Assembly (NCBI GenBank): GCA_013397865.1
Contig: VZTI01002070.1
Location: 1,664,332 to 1,728,331, forward strand
Direction of reading: 5' to 3'
From: Struthidea cinerea
Lineage: Eukaryota; Chordata; Aves; Passeriformes; Corcoracidae
DNA: 64,000 bases
Part shown: in pieces, positions 53,101-64,000 of the stretch
Position numbering within the stretch: position 1 is the stretch's first letter
Layout of the letters: every line of letters starts with the position of its first letter
Program-made: the position numbers and the translations under genes
Notes under the pieces: model-generated
Told to the model about the DNA's origin: nothing
The model's input: the letters and a program-made list of their open reading frames with translations, nothing else
Databases searched by the model: none

Positions 53101-54192
53101 CCTGGGACAGTGCATAATCCAGTTATAGAGCATCCACCTGGGAAATGAAGGAGATGCTCTTAGCTTAAGTGAGTGTTTTATCTTTTGGGGTAAGATTCCC
53201 TCATGATTTTCCAATGTCTTCTTCTCTCCATGGGAAAAAAGAAAGTCCCTCTGGCCCAGGGAAAATCCTTACCAGCAAAGCCCGATTCTATAAAACATTT
53301 TGAGAGGCCATAATTTTCTGGGAACACATATATTCCACTGGAAAATGCCCAACCAGCTCTATGGAAAATAATTCTGGCTGTAATTGCTCGTAGTTTAACT
53401 CAGCCAAAGTAAGAGAGAGTTGGAATCCTCAAGACTGCACATACCATCTTCAGAGTGCAACAGATCAGTAAAGGCAGTGTGCTTTATTTTTTAAGTGAAG
53501 ACCAGTGTTACTAAGCAATTTATTTTCACTGAAACTCTGTTGGCAATGCAGCTGGGACAGACATTTTTCAAGATGACATTTCTGACCTCTATATCAGCAC
53601 CAGAGGTAGCTGAAGGTTTTGAACTGACTGATAGATTCTGTGTTAATAGAATTCCCTGGTTAATTCTTTTGCTTTACTTTAGGAAGGAGAAAGGAAGAGT
53701 GGCTTGGCTTGCTCTAATCCCCCAGTTATACTGGTTAAACTAACAGCACAACATTGCATGAAAATGATTTATGAAGGCTTATATAAGTTTGATTTACCCT
53801 TGTAAATGTAAAATAGCTTCCATTTTTAAAATGAATTCAATTTAACCCTGTATCTCCACACCAATTTAATTTAGATGGATGCCACTTTTCTGTTTAGGAA
53901 TTGGAATTCAATGGTTTAAGCAGAGAAGAGATATGACACAGACAGCAAAAGAGATGAAAATTGAAAAGCAGAAAAAGAAAAGCAAACTAGGAAGAGAGAG
54001 AAGGTATAGCAAGAAAATAGATGAATACGCCTAGAAGAGAAATCTTTTGAGTGCGGAACTGCTGGCCACCTATAGACAAAAAAATGTGGCCATGGGGAGA
54101 GACTATTGAAGAATTTAAAACAGAGCAACATATTTACAGGGATTAGAATTACTGAAAACATGGCAAATAAATCCCAGGTTTTGATAGGGAAT

Positions 54193-54297
54193 TAAAACAA
54201 ACAAACAAACCAACCAAGCCAAATTTTAAAAAATCCACCCAAAACCAAACCAAAACCATCAAAAAACAAAACGAAACAAAACTCCCACAAAAAAACC
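54193..54297. repeat. A/C-rich low-complexity tract
   Basis: AAAC and AACC units (ACAAACAAACAAACCAACC, then CCAAAACCAAACC and AAACGAAACAAAAC) fill about 100 bp of GRM1 intron. Read on the minus strand it is a long T/G-rich run. It could be a decayed simple repeat. Confidence 0.8.
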
Positions 54298-55100
54298 CAT
54301 AGAAAATCAGTCTGGAGGTCATTCCTGTGGGCATTGAGAATGTACCAGTAGCTTTAACACCTGTTTCAGGAAGGACCTGACTACACATTTGAGTTATCTA
54401 GGTGCTTCAAAGGCTGCAGCAAATTCTGCTTTTTCCTTCTTGATTTCCACAGTGACTCACTTTTTTATCTGTGTTGTCACAATGTCCTCAGAAACTTTGC
54501 AATGGACTCAGCTAGGAGCTAAAAAAACCCTCCAAAGCCCTGAAATTACTTTTTGTTTTGTCTTGTGACTTTATTTCCAAGGCTTCATGTTTCTCTATTA
54601 AACTTCTTTCAGTTCTTCATGCCTATGAACAGAGATGGGCTGTCCTTTTCCATCAGCAATCCCAGCGTGCCTCTGCACCTGTGCTGGTTTGGGTGAAGAA
54701 CATGCAGTAACTGGACAAGAGGTTTGGGTCAGGGGTGGGAATTTGGCTGTATAAAAGACATGGATGCTTAACCATGGAAAAAAAGGCATATTAACTAGGT
54801 ACTAAGCTTTTAGGTTAGAAAAGCAACTTAAAACTCTGTAGAGCTTTTTTGCTTCGTTAACACTCACATAGGCTTAACAGAGAGGTCCAGAAAATCTTAC
54901 TAAAATTATGGACAAACGAATTGCTAAAAAGCTCAGGTAAGCCGTGTTGTGTTTTAAAGGTGACAATGATGAGGGGGAAGCTTGACTTTTGAACGGGATG
55001 AAATATTCTCTCATATTAAGAACTGTGTTCTAAGTATACTGCATATCTAAGTATAACTAAGTATATTTAGATCTTTTAATATTACTTTTTTTAAAATAAA

Positions 55101-55117
55101 AGAAGAAGAAGAAGAAG
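55101..55117 (+). repeat. (AGA)n microsatellite
   Basis: Just under six AGA units in GRM1 intron; TCT units on the transcribed strand. Confidence 0.85.
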
Positions 55118-56647
55118 CAGAACAAAGAATTAGTTATTAAGTTTCTCATGACCCAAAATACTCAAAATTCCTCTTTTTTTGACAGACAACATCTTAAAGA
55201 AACCAACAGTGTTAGCCTGAGACCACACTGCAGGGACAACACGCTAGTTTCTTACAGATGTCTGAGTCCCCATCCAGCTACCACAGAGTCAGAGGAAGGT
55301 GGATCAAGCCCCATCTTTCTATTTGCATGTAACTCAAGGTCTTGGGCTACAGAGATTTTTGGCCATCTCCCTGCAGGTGGTGGCTGCTAGGACTGCTTGC
55401 CACTCCCTGCTCCTTCTCTGTCTAGCTCAGGAGCCGGCAGCCTTGATGTGGCCTCTGTGGCACACTGAGCTGTGTATTTGGGTCACTTATGTCTCCATTC
55501 CCTTCCCTTCTGACCCCCCGTCAAGCAAAAAAATAAAATGTATTGAAGTAGCATGAAGACAAAATTGATCACAGCATGGGTTTTCTACAGTATTACCTCC
55601 ATCACCAGGACAGATGAAAATGGTTCTTATGCAAACTGAATCAAAACCAACTTGAATGACTCAGAGAAACCTACAGATCCCAAAAAACTGGAAATTAATT
55701 TAATTTTAATTCTATTGGGAAGCTTAATGTAGAAGAAATGTAGGTTTCACTGGTGCTTTATTTTTTTTTTTTAATTGGGACAAAAATCATCTAAGCTCAT
55801 ATCTAGCCCTATGGTGCTTCTTTAAAGATTAAAAAGCAATAAGATAATAAAGAATGCAAATTTTCAGACAGCTTCTCACAGGGAGATGCTGTTTGAAGTA
55901 ACAGTTCTGTCTCCCGCTCTGCTGCATCTGGGTTGCTTTTAATTATTAGCAAGGAAAATAACAGGTTCAATAGATGTGAATGCAAGTTCATTTTCACTGT
56001 CAGTTGACTTCTACAACTTTCACACCAGCACTGAGTTTGGGAACATGGAGAGATTTACACGAATGATGAGTAAGAGTATTGCTCATAATGCTGCGTATTA
56101 AATAGAGCATAGGGATAGCATGGAGAGTGCTTTTGAATCACAATCATGCGGGCTGTCACAATACACTCCTTAAAAACTAATTCTCAGTCCCCAGCTTTCA
56201 CACACATTCCAGTGGCCTTAGGCAAGTACATGTGATTTATAATCACTCAGACAGAGACTTCTCTTCTAAAAGGCTACAGTAGCACCTCAGTTTGGACATA
56301 ATGTAGAGCAACTGCACATCAGGGCGTGAGATCCCTGTCACAGGCACATGTGACGGAGATGCAAGAAGCTGCAGACGGAGTTGGTTACTCTGCCACTGCC
56401 TGACTTGCCCCAGCGGTACAGGGAGCTGTGCACAGGGCTGCCTTCAGAGTAGGAGAGAAGATAATAAGCAACATGTCAATATACATCTGAGGCTTAGAAC
56501 TAAAGGGTCATTTCCACCTTCTCTGCTAGACATGAGACGAAAAACTGTTACATACCTTACTATTCAGCAGACTACAGTCAACCAAGAGAGAATGGCAAAG
56601 AGAGGGGCATATACAGATAGGTGTGTACCTGCAGTCAATCCACTTAC

Positions 56648-57578
56648 TTTGGATTTCCAGCCCCTGGCTTCTTTCTCCGGAATATGTTGAGGAAAGTGTT
56701 GGACTTGCAAGGTGCCTTGCCATCCCCGACATGCATACGCACCACATCTGAGGTGGTGAAGGCACTGCGGACGTTCCTCTCAGGCTTGGCTATAATGATG
56801 TACATCTTAGGAGTGAACATGCACCCCAGAGCCACCGTCACGCTCAGGCTCACTGCGAAACAGGTGGTGATGATCTTGTAGTTGCTCCCAAAATAGATGG
56901 GCACAAAGGCCAGCCAGATGATACAAGTGGTGTACATGGTGAATGCAATGTACTTGGCCTCATTGAAATTGGCGGGCACATTGCGAGTCTTGAAGGCATA
57001 GTATGTGCAGCTCATGATGAGGAGTCCATTGTAGCCCACGGGAGCCACAACGCCCAGGTTGCTGGTGTTGCAGATAAGGTAAACTTCCTTAATGCTGGGG
57101 TAGGAGAGGATGGGCATGGGGGGCTCCAGGATGATCAGCGTGATCACCAGTGTCAGCTGCACGCTGATCAGAATGGAGGCGATGACCACCTGGGCCCAGG
57201 CGCTCATGAAGCGCGGCTTGCGGGTACAGATCTTCTTCTTGCTGCCCGCCAGGATGCGCGCGATGCGGTTGGTTTTGGTCACCAGGGCGGAATAGCACAT
57301 GGCGGAGGAGAGGCCCACCAGAAGGCGCTGGAGGTAGCAGGATGTCGTGGTGGGTTTAGCTATGAGGGTGAAAGGGCAGACGTAACCCAGAAAGATGCCA
57401 GCCAGGATAATATAGCAGAGCTCACGGCTGGAGGACTTGACAACAGGGGTGTCTCTGTAGAGCACAAAGATAAGGGTGACAAACATGGTGACCAGGATCC
57501 CCAGGCAGGAAAAGACCACAGCCACAATAGACTCTATATTGCTCCACTGGAGGTACTTTACAGGGATGGGTTCGCAGC
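56648..57578 (-). CDS. GRM1: GRM1 large exon: seven-transmembrane domain of mGluR1
   Basis: This 931-nt exon encodes about 310 residues, from CEPIPVKYLQW to FRRKKPGAGNP, covering all seven helices and loops of mGluR1. The receptor sits in the postsynaptic plasma membrane and couples glutamate to Gq/phospholipase C. Visible landmarks are the first helix after SNIES, intracellular loop 1 (YRDTPVVKSSSREL), loop 2 (KTNRIARILAGSKKK), loop 3 (RNVPANFNEAKY), the class C helix-7 motif PKMY, and the juxtamembrane AKPERNVRSAFTTSDVVRMH. Residues such as GYVCPFTLIAKPTTTSCYLQRLLVG are of mGluR1 type; mGluR5 differs there. The sequence RRKK (56668-56679) is known in this family as an ER-retention signal. 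The acceptor is CACTGCAG|GCTGCGAA after a pyrimidine-rich tract, and the donor is CCAAA|GTAAGTG. The two leading bases finish the Gly codon of the previous exon. The two trailing bases (AA) give Lys or Asn depending on which exon follows. No frameshift or stop is present. Confidence 0.98.
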
Positions 57579-59230
57579 CTGCAGTGTACAGAAGAGAAAC
57601 AGAGAGTTAGAAAGGCAGTTCCTGGAAGGGCCCTTTTTCCTGTATCTCAATATAATACAAACATTAGCATATGGCTATGTAACATGGATTATTAAAAGCA
57701 TTTTACAAAGCAGTGATCTGCAGCATGGAGAAGTTCACATGAAATATGTTCAAAAAACAGCCATCCGTTTTGGGTGTCCCACACATTTTCTCATGATCCT
57801 ACAACGGGAAACTAGATTTGGAAAGACCTGCTTTTGGAGATACCTGATTATAAGCCCAGCATATCAAAGGTACAGCTGGGAACAGAACACAGACAAACTC
57901 AGCATCATCTCTTCATTTCAGCAGGGAAAGCGTTGTTGCAAATCAGAATGGGTAGGTTTTTTACCTCCTCAGATTAACTTATTTAATCATTACCACAATC
58001 ATTATAGTTTGATCTACTACATTTTTTTTTATTTTATAAATAATATAAATTTACCAGAGGTCTATGGACAGAAAAATGGTAATAAATCCAAAATTTTAAT
58101 GGAACGGTATCATAGATACTATACCTTCTTAGTACATTTCTGCTTTTTTTCTCTTCACATTACCTTATTCTTATTTTTTCCAGCCCTCTGCTCTTTGTTT
58201 ACCCACTAAAAATATACTTTAATTCTCTTGGAAAAGTCAAACCCACAGAATATGCATGCCTTCAAATAAAAACTGGAAAGACTCTCCTTTCTGACAAGTA
58301 CAGATGTGCAAACAGAGGTATCTGCTAAGGTGGTACTTAACTGCTCTGTCCCACACTCAAGTTAAAGGAGTCTCTGGATATCTTCCTCACTGTGCTAAAG
58401 AAATAATACCAACAACAAACATTACAGAGAAAATAAAATCCTTTGTGTTAATAAGATGTTATGGTTGTGAAGCTGTTATGGAAAACCTTCATTCTGGTGT
58501 TTTCTAATTTCTGTTCTTGACTTAATAGTTCCAAAATGCTTTTAAAATGTTTCTTTATCCCAAGGGAAGTATCCATGGCCTCTTCTACTTCTTCTTTCTG
58601 TCCTCCTCCAGCTTCCCTAGGACACAGCTCACCTTTTCTGCCTTTCTCCTACCTCTCAAGTATCTTTCCTGCCAGTCCCTCATCATCCCTGCCTCAGTTC
58701 CCCTTACAGTTCAGTTTTTGTCTAGCCACCTCTCCACCCAGATGTCTTCATTACAAACTGCTGGCTCAGCTTTTCTCATCCTGGTCTGGCTGCTCGTGAA
58801 CTCTGCCTATCTGAGTTGTTGGACATGCCTGAAAAGAACAGGGAAGAGATGGTAATGTCAGCAAGCTTGTGAGAGAGGCATTTTTTCCTCTCAGTTTTGC
58901 TGCTAAATCTTAACAAGGGCCCTGATTTTGTGATGGGCTGAAGTCATGCTCAGTCCCTTCCTCCTCAGTGTGGAGTATATCTGCAGAAACCACCTATGAA
59001 CTGAAAGCTTCTGAGTCCCACAGTTTTGCCTAATTTATATGCATCTTCCATGGGGTGACACAAAACAACCAACAGATACCTCTGCTGTAATGTAGGTACC
59101 TGTACTGTAATGTAAAGTCCTTCTTTCCCAATAATAGAAAAGTAAGCCAAGGTATGGATCAGGGTTGAACAGTTTTACTGTAACCTCATTTTGAGAAACA
59201 GAAGGAGAAAAAATGGTTTTTGTTGAAATT

Positions 59231-59249
59231 AAAAAAAAAAAAAAAAAAA
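59231..59249. repeat. 19-base A-run in GRM1 intron
   Basis: A homopolymer tract after TGTTGAAATT. Nothing else is recognised around it. Confidence 0.85.
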
Positions 59250-60137
59250 GAAATCAGCCCAAGGCAAAGTCCTGACATGGAAAATTTCTGCTTGAACTTT
59301 TAATATCTGCCAATGTCATATGAACTGAAAGAAGGTCTTATAATTCTGTACACTTTGTCTCAAAGAATACCAAGCTGACTTAACTACAGGTGTTGTTGTT
59401 TCACATGCCTGTAGCATCAAAAACAATAGAAATTATGGCAGTAGCAACAAGAGGACGTATTTTGTAAAGAAAATATAATAAAAGACAAAGAAAACTTTAT
59501 GAAGAAAATTATTTTGCTCTATGTAGTCTGTTCAAGACTCAGATAGGAAACCTGTGCTTCCAGCCAGTACTTTTATGGTGAAATATGAAGGAAAAGCTCT
59601 TTATTAGAAGTGTGAACTTTTGGCCATTGGCCTCAGCAGCCCTGAGGGGAAGCTGGCTCCTTCTATGATTTAATAAAAGACTAAGGATCAGCAGCTTCTG
59701 CTCATTGATTAATGCATGTGAAGCTCTTCTCATACAAGAATCTGGTCAGCAGTTGTTGGAAGGGTTAAGTTTCAATATGGGCTTTATGCTACATTAGACC
59801 TACATTATTCCACTTAAAACTATATTTTCAGGGGCTTAGCCCAGATCCAACATGGTAGTTAAGCCTATCATTTGCTTTAAGCTTATCCTGTGCAAGGATT
59901 TTTTTCTAAGATTTTCTTAGAAATCTGTTTCATTAAACCAGTGTAATTCCTGTGCACCAGCAAGGCCAAGAACCACATATTGTACAAACTGCAAAAAGTT
60001 CCCTTCACTGCTCATTATCAGCTAACAGTTGTTGATTGTCACCACCTGTGAAGGTGGGTCATTTCCCAGCTAGGAGAAAGTGGGCTCTGGAACCACACTG
60101 AGACTGGGGGAGGACACCCAGGAAATTGTGCACACAT

Positions 60138-60198
60138 TAAAAAACAAAACAAAACAAAGCAAAAAAACCCAACAAAACAAAGCAAAAAAAAAAAAAAG
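60138..60198. repeat. A-rich AAAAC tract in GRM1 intron
   Basis: AAAACAAAACAAAACAAAG is followed by further AACAAAAC units and a 14-base A-run. This is simple sequence, similar in kind to the tract near 54200. Confidence 0.8.
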
Positions 60199-63142
60199 CC
60201 CCCACAGCAACTAACCCGAACCTCAAAAAAATCAGAGCAAAAGCTTCACAGTTAAATTTTCTGGTAAAAATCTGTCTGGTAGTTTTCATGTACTATTTTC
60301 CCTGCATTTTAACCATGAAAAATTTCCAAGATCAGAAGGCTAATAATTTTTTTTTATTATTATATTCATAGTGCAAGGCCAATAAGAGAATCTGTGATGT
60401 TTTCTGGGGTCATTAACACATCCGAGGTAACTGATGGCCCCAAAACCTTACGATTATTTTCATAAGTCTATAAAACTTCCTATCCTATCTTGTTTTATTG
60501 CTTATTTAAGATTTTTTTTGTAAACTGAGTTTACTAGCTTTACATTCTTCCTTCTTATATTATATTCTGGTACTATAAAAGATTTCTCTTGGCACAAGGT
60601 CTCAGATACTGGCTTGAATGACTATTTCTCAGGTCAGGTTTTCATCATCTGTGATGAGAAATCTTTTGTGTCTGCTGAGTCCACTTCACTGAATTCATAT
60701 TTAGGGGAAGCCATCTAAAAAAAAAATGTGTAAATTTAAAAATAAAGTTAAAATGTCAAGAAATGATTGCTGAGCAACAGAGACCGATTTCAAATGGAGA
60801 AAACAAGCACCTTGAAAAGCATGTCTTACAAAATAGGTTAGTATGTGCTTCGCGTTTCTTGAAGGGATTAGGGATTTTAGAGCCTCCATCTGTGATGGAA
60901 AATGAGTCTAAAGCCACATACATCTTAAATGTTTAGCATTTAAGATTTAAGGCAAAGGGAAAAACAATCTGCACTGTGAGATGTTACCGTCTGTGTCTAG
61001 ATGCTATGGTGACTGTCAGGGTATGAATACAACACATAAAATCAAGCTATAAAAACACGTTTGATGGGAGTCCTGGCAAGAAGAGAGAATTCCAAATTAA
61101 ATCATACCAATGGTGACTCCAACAAAGTTCAAAAGACAGAGTTTATCTAGATAAATCACCCTCTTCTAAAGATTAGGATGGCATCAGCTTCCCCTCACAG
61201 CTTTGTACTTTGTAGTATAGTTCAAGTAAATCAATTTTAGGGGTTAAAAAAAGAAGGTTTTCTCTTCAGTAAGTCAGACTGAAGAAGCTGTGCGGGAGCA
61301 GACTGCCATTTCAGTGTTCTCTAGGAAATAAGTCGATGGCTATGCTGTCATTTGGCTGACGTTACTGTGATTTTAGAACAGCAGCAGTCCAGTCTCCTTG
61401 CTGAGAAGAAACACAAATCAGCAGGTCATCTACTGATTTCATTAAAAGTTAATAGATTGCAACATGCCCCGGAGATTTTTTCCAGCGCTGATTCTTTCCG
61501 CAACTCTTTTCAGCAGTGCCTGTCATTTTGACATGACCCCTTTTGAGCCACTTTGAGCAGCTGGTAGCACTGAATCATATTCTCTCAAGTGCATATTGAT
61601 CTCTCACCAGGTTCTTGTTCTGGCTTCTTTTTAATCAATAAGTCCCCTTTTCTTCCCTGAAGAGTAGATATGAACAATTCTACGAACCTCCAAGATGAGC
61701 AAAAGCTGGTTGTCTATGGATAATCTGCTTTAAAATTAGCAGACACTGGTATCCTAGGAGCAGGAATTAAATATGAGTTTTTCCAATGGTCAGGACATTT
61801 ATGAAGGGCTCTGTGGATTTTTTGGTTTCTATTAATACCAAATGTTTTGCTCTAATTTGGGCGCCCTTACAGATGTATTTTTCATTAACTTCTCTCCCAT
61901 AACCCACTGACATGAAACTTGAATGGTCTGAATGATCACTGAGATTTCTGTATCCTGGCAAATCTATTTGTAGGTTCAGCTGCACACCAGAGCAGGGCAG
62001 GGTGGTGGGAGTGGGAGGTATGGGATATAGACATTTACACATACATCTGGGACATGACCATAACTTATTTTCCATAGAAAAGCAAGACAGACAATGGGTC
62101 ATGTTTCCCAGTCTCCTGTGATTAATAGTATATTTTTACCCAGAGAAGTGGCTAGCTTTCCTTCTCAAAACGCATCCTCTGAGAGCTCATTTGGCTTCAG
62201 TGACTAGCTTAAAATATCTCATAAAACAATTTAATCGAACTTTGAGGATTTTGTCGACGTGCTAAATGTTGCAGCAACATCTAGCTGCCAGCCAGTCATG
62301 GTAAATGACAAAGATGTGATAAGTTGCATATTTGATCTTCAGCTAGGTGATCAGGTTGTTTCTCTGACTAGGAATGATGCCCTGCTGAATGCTGGCATCC
62401 AAGATTTGCAGAGGTGACATGGGGCAGAGGTGCCTCTAGTCATTCACAGTGATACAAAGCAAATGTTAAGGTCAGGGTGATGCTTCTCGTGTGTTGTAGC
62501 TACTTTTTGGGGGTAAGGGTTGCTGTGAAGACCAGAGCAGGGGTGGAGGTTGACCTTGGCAGGTAAAAAATAAACAGAAGGATGCCATAGCGTGCAACTC
62601 ATCCAAAGAATATACACAGGGGAGACCAATTCTAACTCTTCCCAGGCAACTTTTCTTAGGATTTTGTTGAAATTTCTCTTGCTGGTGGGTGCAGTGAGAA
62701 CGGTCTTTACACCAAACAAGAGTCCAGTAATCGGTTAGTGAAGGTCCTGAAATCCCAGGTAAAGTGCTACTAATTGCATGGTAAAATGATCAGAAAAGCA
62801 TACCAAGTCAATATGACAAGAATGAACTGAACTCTTGATAGTCACTGCTAAATTGCAGCAAATGCTGCTGAGTTCATTAGCAGTCTTAGCAGCTTTATTA
62901 GTACTTGTGCTAAATGAAAGAAAGGAACAGACAGACTATAACATTTCTTCTTGGCAGAAATTTTGCTGTCTTTATTCTCTCTGCTGTTGCACTAAGCTGA
63001 AAGACACCCTAAACTGCACTGGAATGTGTGTCCAAGTATGTACCTTTAATATTTCTGCACGCTGCCATCTTACTGTCCAGCACACAGCGTTCTCCGTATG
63101 CCCTGTAGAAAGGGAATATGTTTGGAGGGACACATCCCCTAC

Positions 63143-63269
63143 CTGTCAGGTCAGCATTCGGCCACCAGCCAAGTTCACAGGCTTTACACGTGAATTCATC
63201 CTGAACAAATTCATTCTCCTTGCAAGCAGTGCAAATCCAGCAGCAGCTCACTTCTCCTTTCCTGATCAC
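63143..63269 (-). CDS. GRM1: GRM1 internal exon: cysteine-rich domain of mGluR1
   Basis: This 127-nt exon encodes the last part of the extracellular cysteine-rich domain, which links the glutamate-binding Venus flytrap domain to the membrane helices of mGluR1. The reading starts VIRKGEVSCCWIC and ends at GWWPNADLTG. It holds six cysteines, in SCC, WIC, TAC, FTC and KAC. The text matches mGluR1 as I remember it, with small changes such as KENEF and ACEL. On the minus strand the acceptor reads TTGTATTGCAG|GTG and the donor CTGACAG|GTAGGGG. The exon starts in phase 0 and ends with one base of a Gly codon, which the next exon completes (G|GC). The reading frame runs past both splice sites into intron, so the exon limits come from splice sites and homology. 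The preceding exon lies outside the window. GRM5 is the closest paralogue; the neighbouring 7TM exon decides for GRM1. Confidence 0.95.
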
Positions 63270-64000
63270 CTGCAATACAAAATACGTTCTCAGTTCTGAT
63301 CCTCTATCAGACAACAAAGAAGCACACACCACCACGCCCCAGCAAACACATAACACGTACACTGTTTAAAATATGACAGGATTCCTGTGTATGGCACATT
63401 TCAACCAGCTAGAAAACATAAATAATGATTTTGTATCTATCCCTGCATGTTAAAATTTGTGCTTAGGAGCTCAAGGATAATCTCTGGGCATGATTTTATT
63501 TTGTTTTGGGGAGAGCAGTTCTGAGTTAAAAGTACAAAACCATTTTCCCTCTGGTACAGAGGCAGGGTGAATGTCACATTTCCAGTCAAACTTGAGGCTT
63601 AATCTGTGAGATGGCAGAGGTCAGGACAAGTAGCTCAGCCCATGCTTAATATCTATTGTGTAGTAAAAAGCAGCAAACGAAGTCGAAGGTTAGAACAAAG
63701 AGTAATTCATGCATATAAATACATATATATAGGTGTACACACAAGCACATTCACATACACATAAATTCCAATTTATGTTGAAGTCTTTTTGGGGCTCATT
63801 TACATATTTACAAGTGTAAACAGAAATTCAGACAAGAGCAAATTACAAGACATCCTGCTAAAAGAAAGTATTGGGTTCTAGCAGAAAAAAAACATTAAGC
63901 AGTGACCAACATCATGCTTCACAACAGCTTTTTTAGGGACAAATGTCCCTGCAAACTTTCTTTGCTGTGAGGGCTGCTAAATGTAATGATCCAATGCTGA
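63270..64000 (-). other. GRM1 intron, upstream of the cysteine-rich exon (partial)
   Basis: This is intron running off the end of the window. On the minus strand it ends with the acceptor TATTTTGTATTGCAG at the 63269 exon. I looked for the preceding mGluR1 exon (expected to end near GQIK) on this strand and did not find it. A short CA/TA-rich tract lies near 63714-63765. Nothing else is supported. Confidence 0.85.

Larger units (their letters stand above)
39587..56647 (-). other. GRM1 intron between 7TM exon and the mGluR1b exon
   Basis: This is about 17.1 kb of intron bounded by GTAAGTG at 56647 and CAATCTTCAG at 39587. No further mGluR1 exon is visible. Contents worth naming are listed separately: a CpG-dense patch, a 26-base A-run, a solo LTR and low-complexity tracts. 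The several frames of 100 to 155 codons (for example near 42860, 44240 and 52133) show no family resemblance. Confidence 0.85.
57579..63142 (-). other. GRM1 intron between cysteine-rich and 7TM exons
   Basis: This is 5,564 nt of intron bounded by GTAGGG at 63142 and CACTGCAG at 57579. I see no exon in it. It holds A-runs (59231-59249, 60184-60197), an A-rich AAAAC-type tract near 60138-60198 and ordinary AT-rich sequence. The reading frame at 57739-58209 has no recognisable domain and no splice context, so I treat it as chance. Confidence 0.85.

Noticed and set aside
54680..54790. TGTGCTGGTTTGGGTG, similar to the start of some bird LTRs
   Set aside because: No matching 3' end or target duplication was found, so it cannot be called an LTR.
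57739..58209. 156-codon plus-strand frame beside the 7TM exon
   Set aside because: Low-complexity hydrophobic/aromatic end from T-rich DNA; no domain or conserved block recognised.
28173..63269. Assignment to GRM5 instead of GRM1
   Set aside because: Helix 2-5 residues, the FRRKKPGAGN segment, the 1b tail and the terminal SSTL all agree with mGluR1; mGluR5 differs at these positions and ends SSSL.
62835..63299. 154-codon plus-strand frame over the cysteine-rich exon
   Set aside because: It is largely the antisense shadow of the true minus-strand exon at 63143-63269.

Overview
The window looks like nuclear DNA from a vertebrate, most probably a bird. It is AT-rich and mostly non-coding. It has short exons with GT/AG splice sites separated by kilobases of intron, and few recognisable interspersed repeats. 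It also carries one solo retroviral LTR of a kind I associate with avian genomes. The species cannot be fixed from sequence alone, and a non-avian reptile is not excluded.

The only gene I can support is the 3' half of GRM1, encoding metabotropic glutamate receptor 1 (mGluR1, a class C G-protein-coupled receptor). It lies on the minus strand, so transcription runs from high to low coordinates. In transcript order the window holds: a cysteine-rich-domain exon (63143-63269); the large exon for all seven membrane helices (56648-57578); a short alternative exon that gives the mGluR1b tail (39506-39586), which is too short to appear as an ordinary open reading frame; the terminal exon for the long mGluR1a tail, with Homer and PDZ ligands (28173-29004); and a probable 3' UTR of about 2.9 kb ending near 25245, with an AATAAA signal. 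The glutamate-binding (Venus flytrap) exons, the 5' exons and the promoter lie beyond 64000.

The splice phases agree. The cysteine-rich exon ends one base into a Gly codon that the 7TM exon completes. The 7TM exon ends with the bases AA. These become Asn when joined to the terminal exon (long form) and Lys when joined to the 1b exon (short form).

Positions 1 to about 25240 lie beyond the GRM1 3' end and look intergenic; I found no convincing gene there. In mammals RAB32 is the next gene on this side, but none of it is visible here. The introns hold low-complexity A- or T-rich tracts, several short perfect inverted repeats, two small tandem duplications, a 180-bp CpG-dense patch (44372-44551) followed by a 26-base A-run, and a 640-bp solo LTR (46535-47174) flanked by a 5-bp target duplication. 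No RNA genes, CRISPR arrays or bacterial features were found, and nothing suggests a novel multi-gene system. The most informative points are the conserved alternative exon with its NMD-evading geometry, the shortened C-terminal tail, and the unexplained CpG patch.
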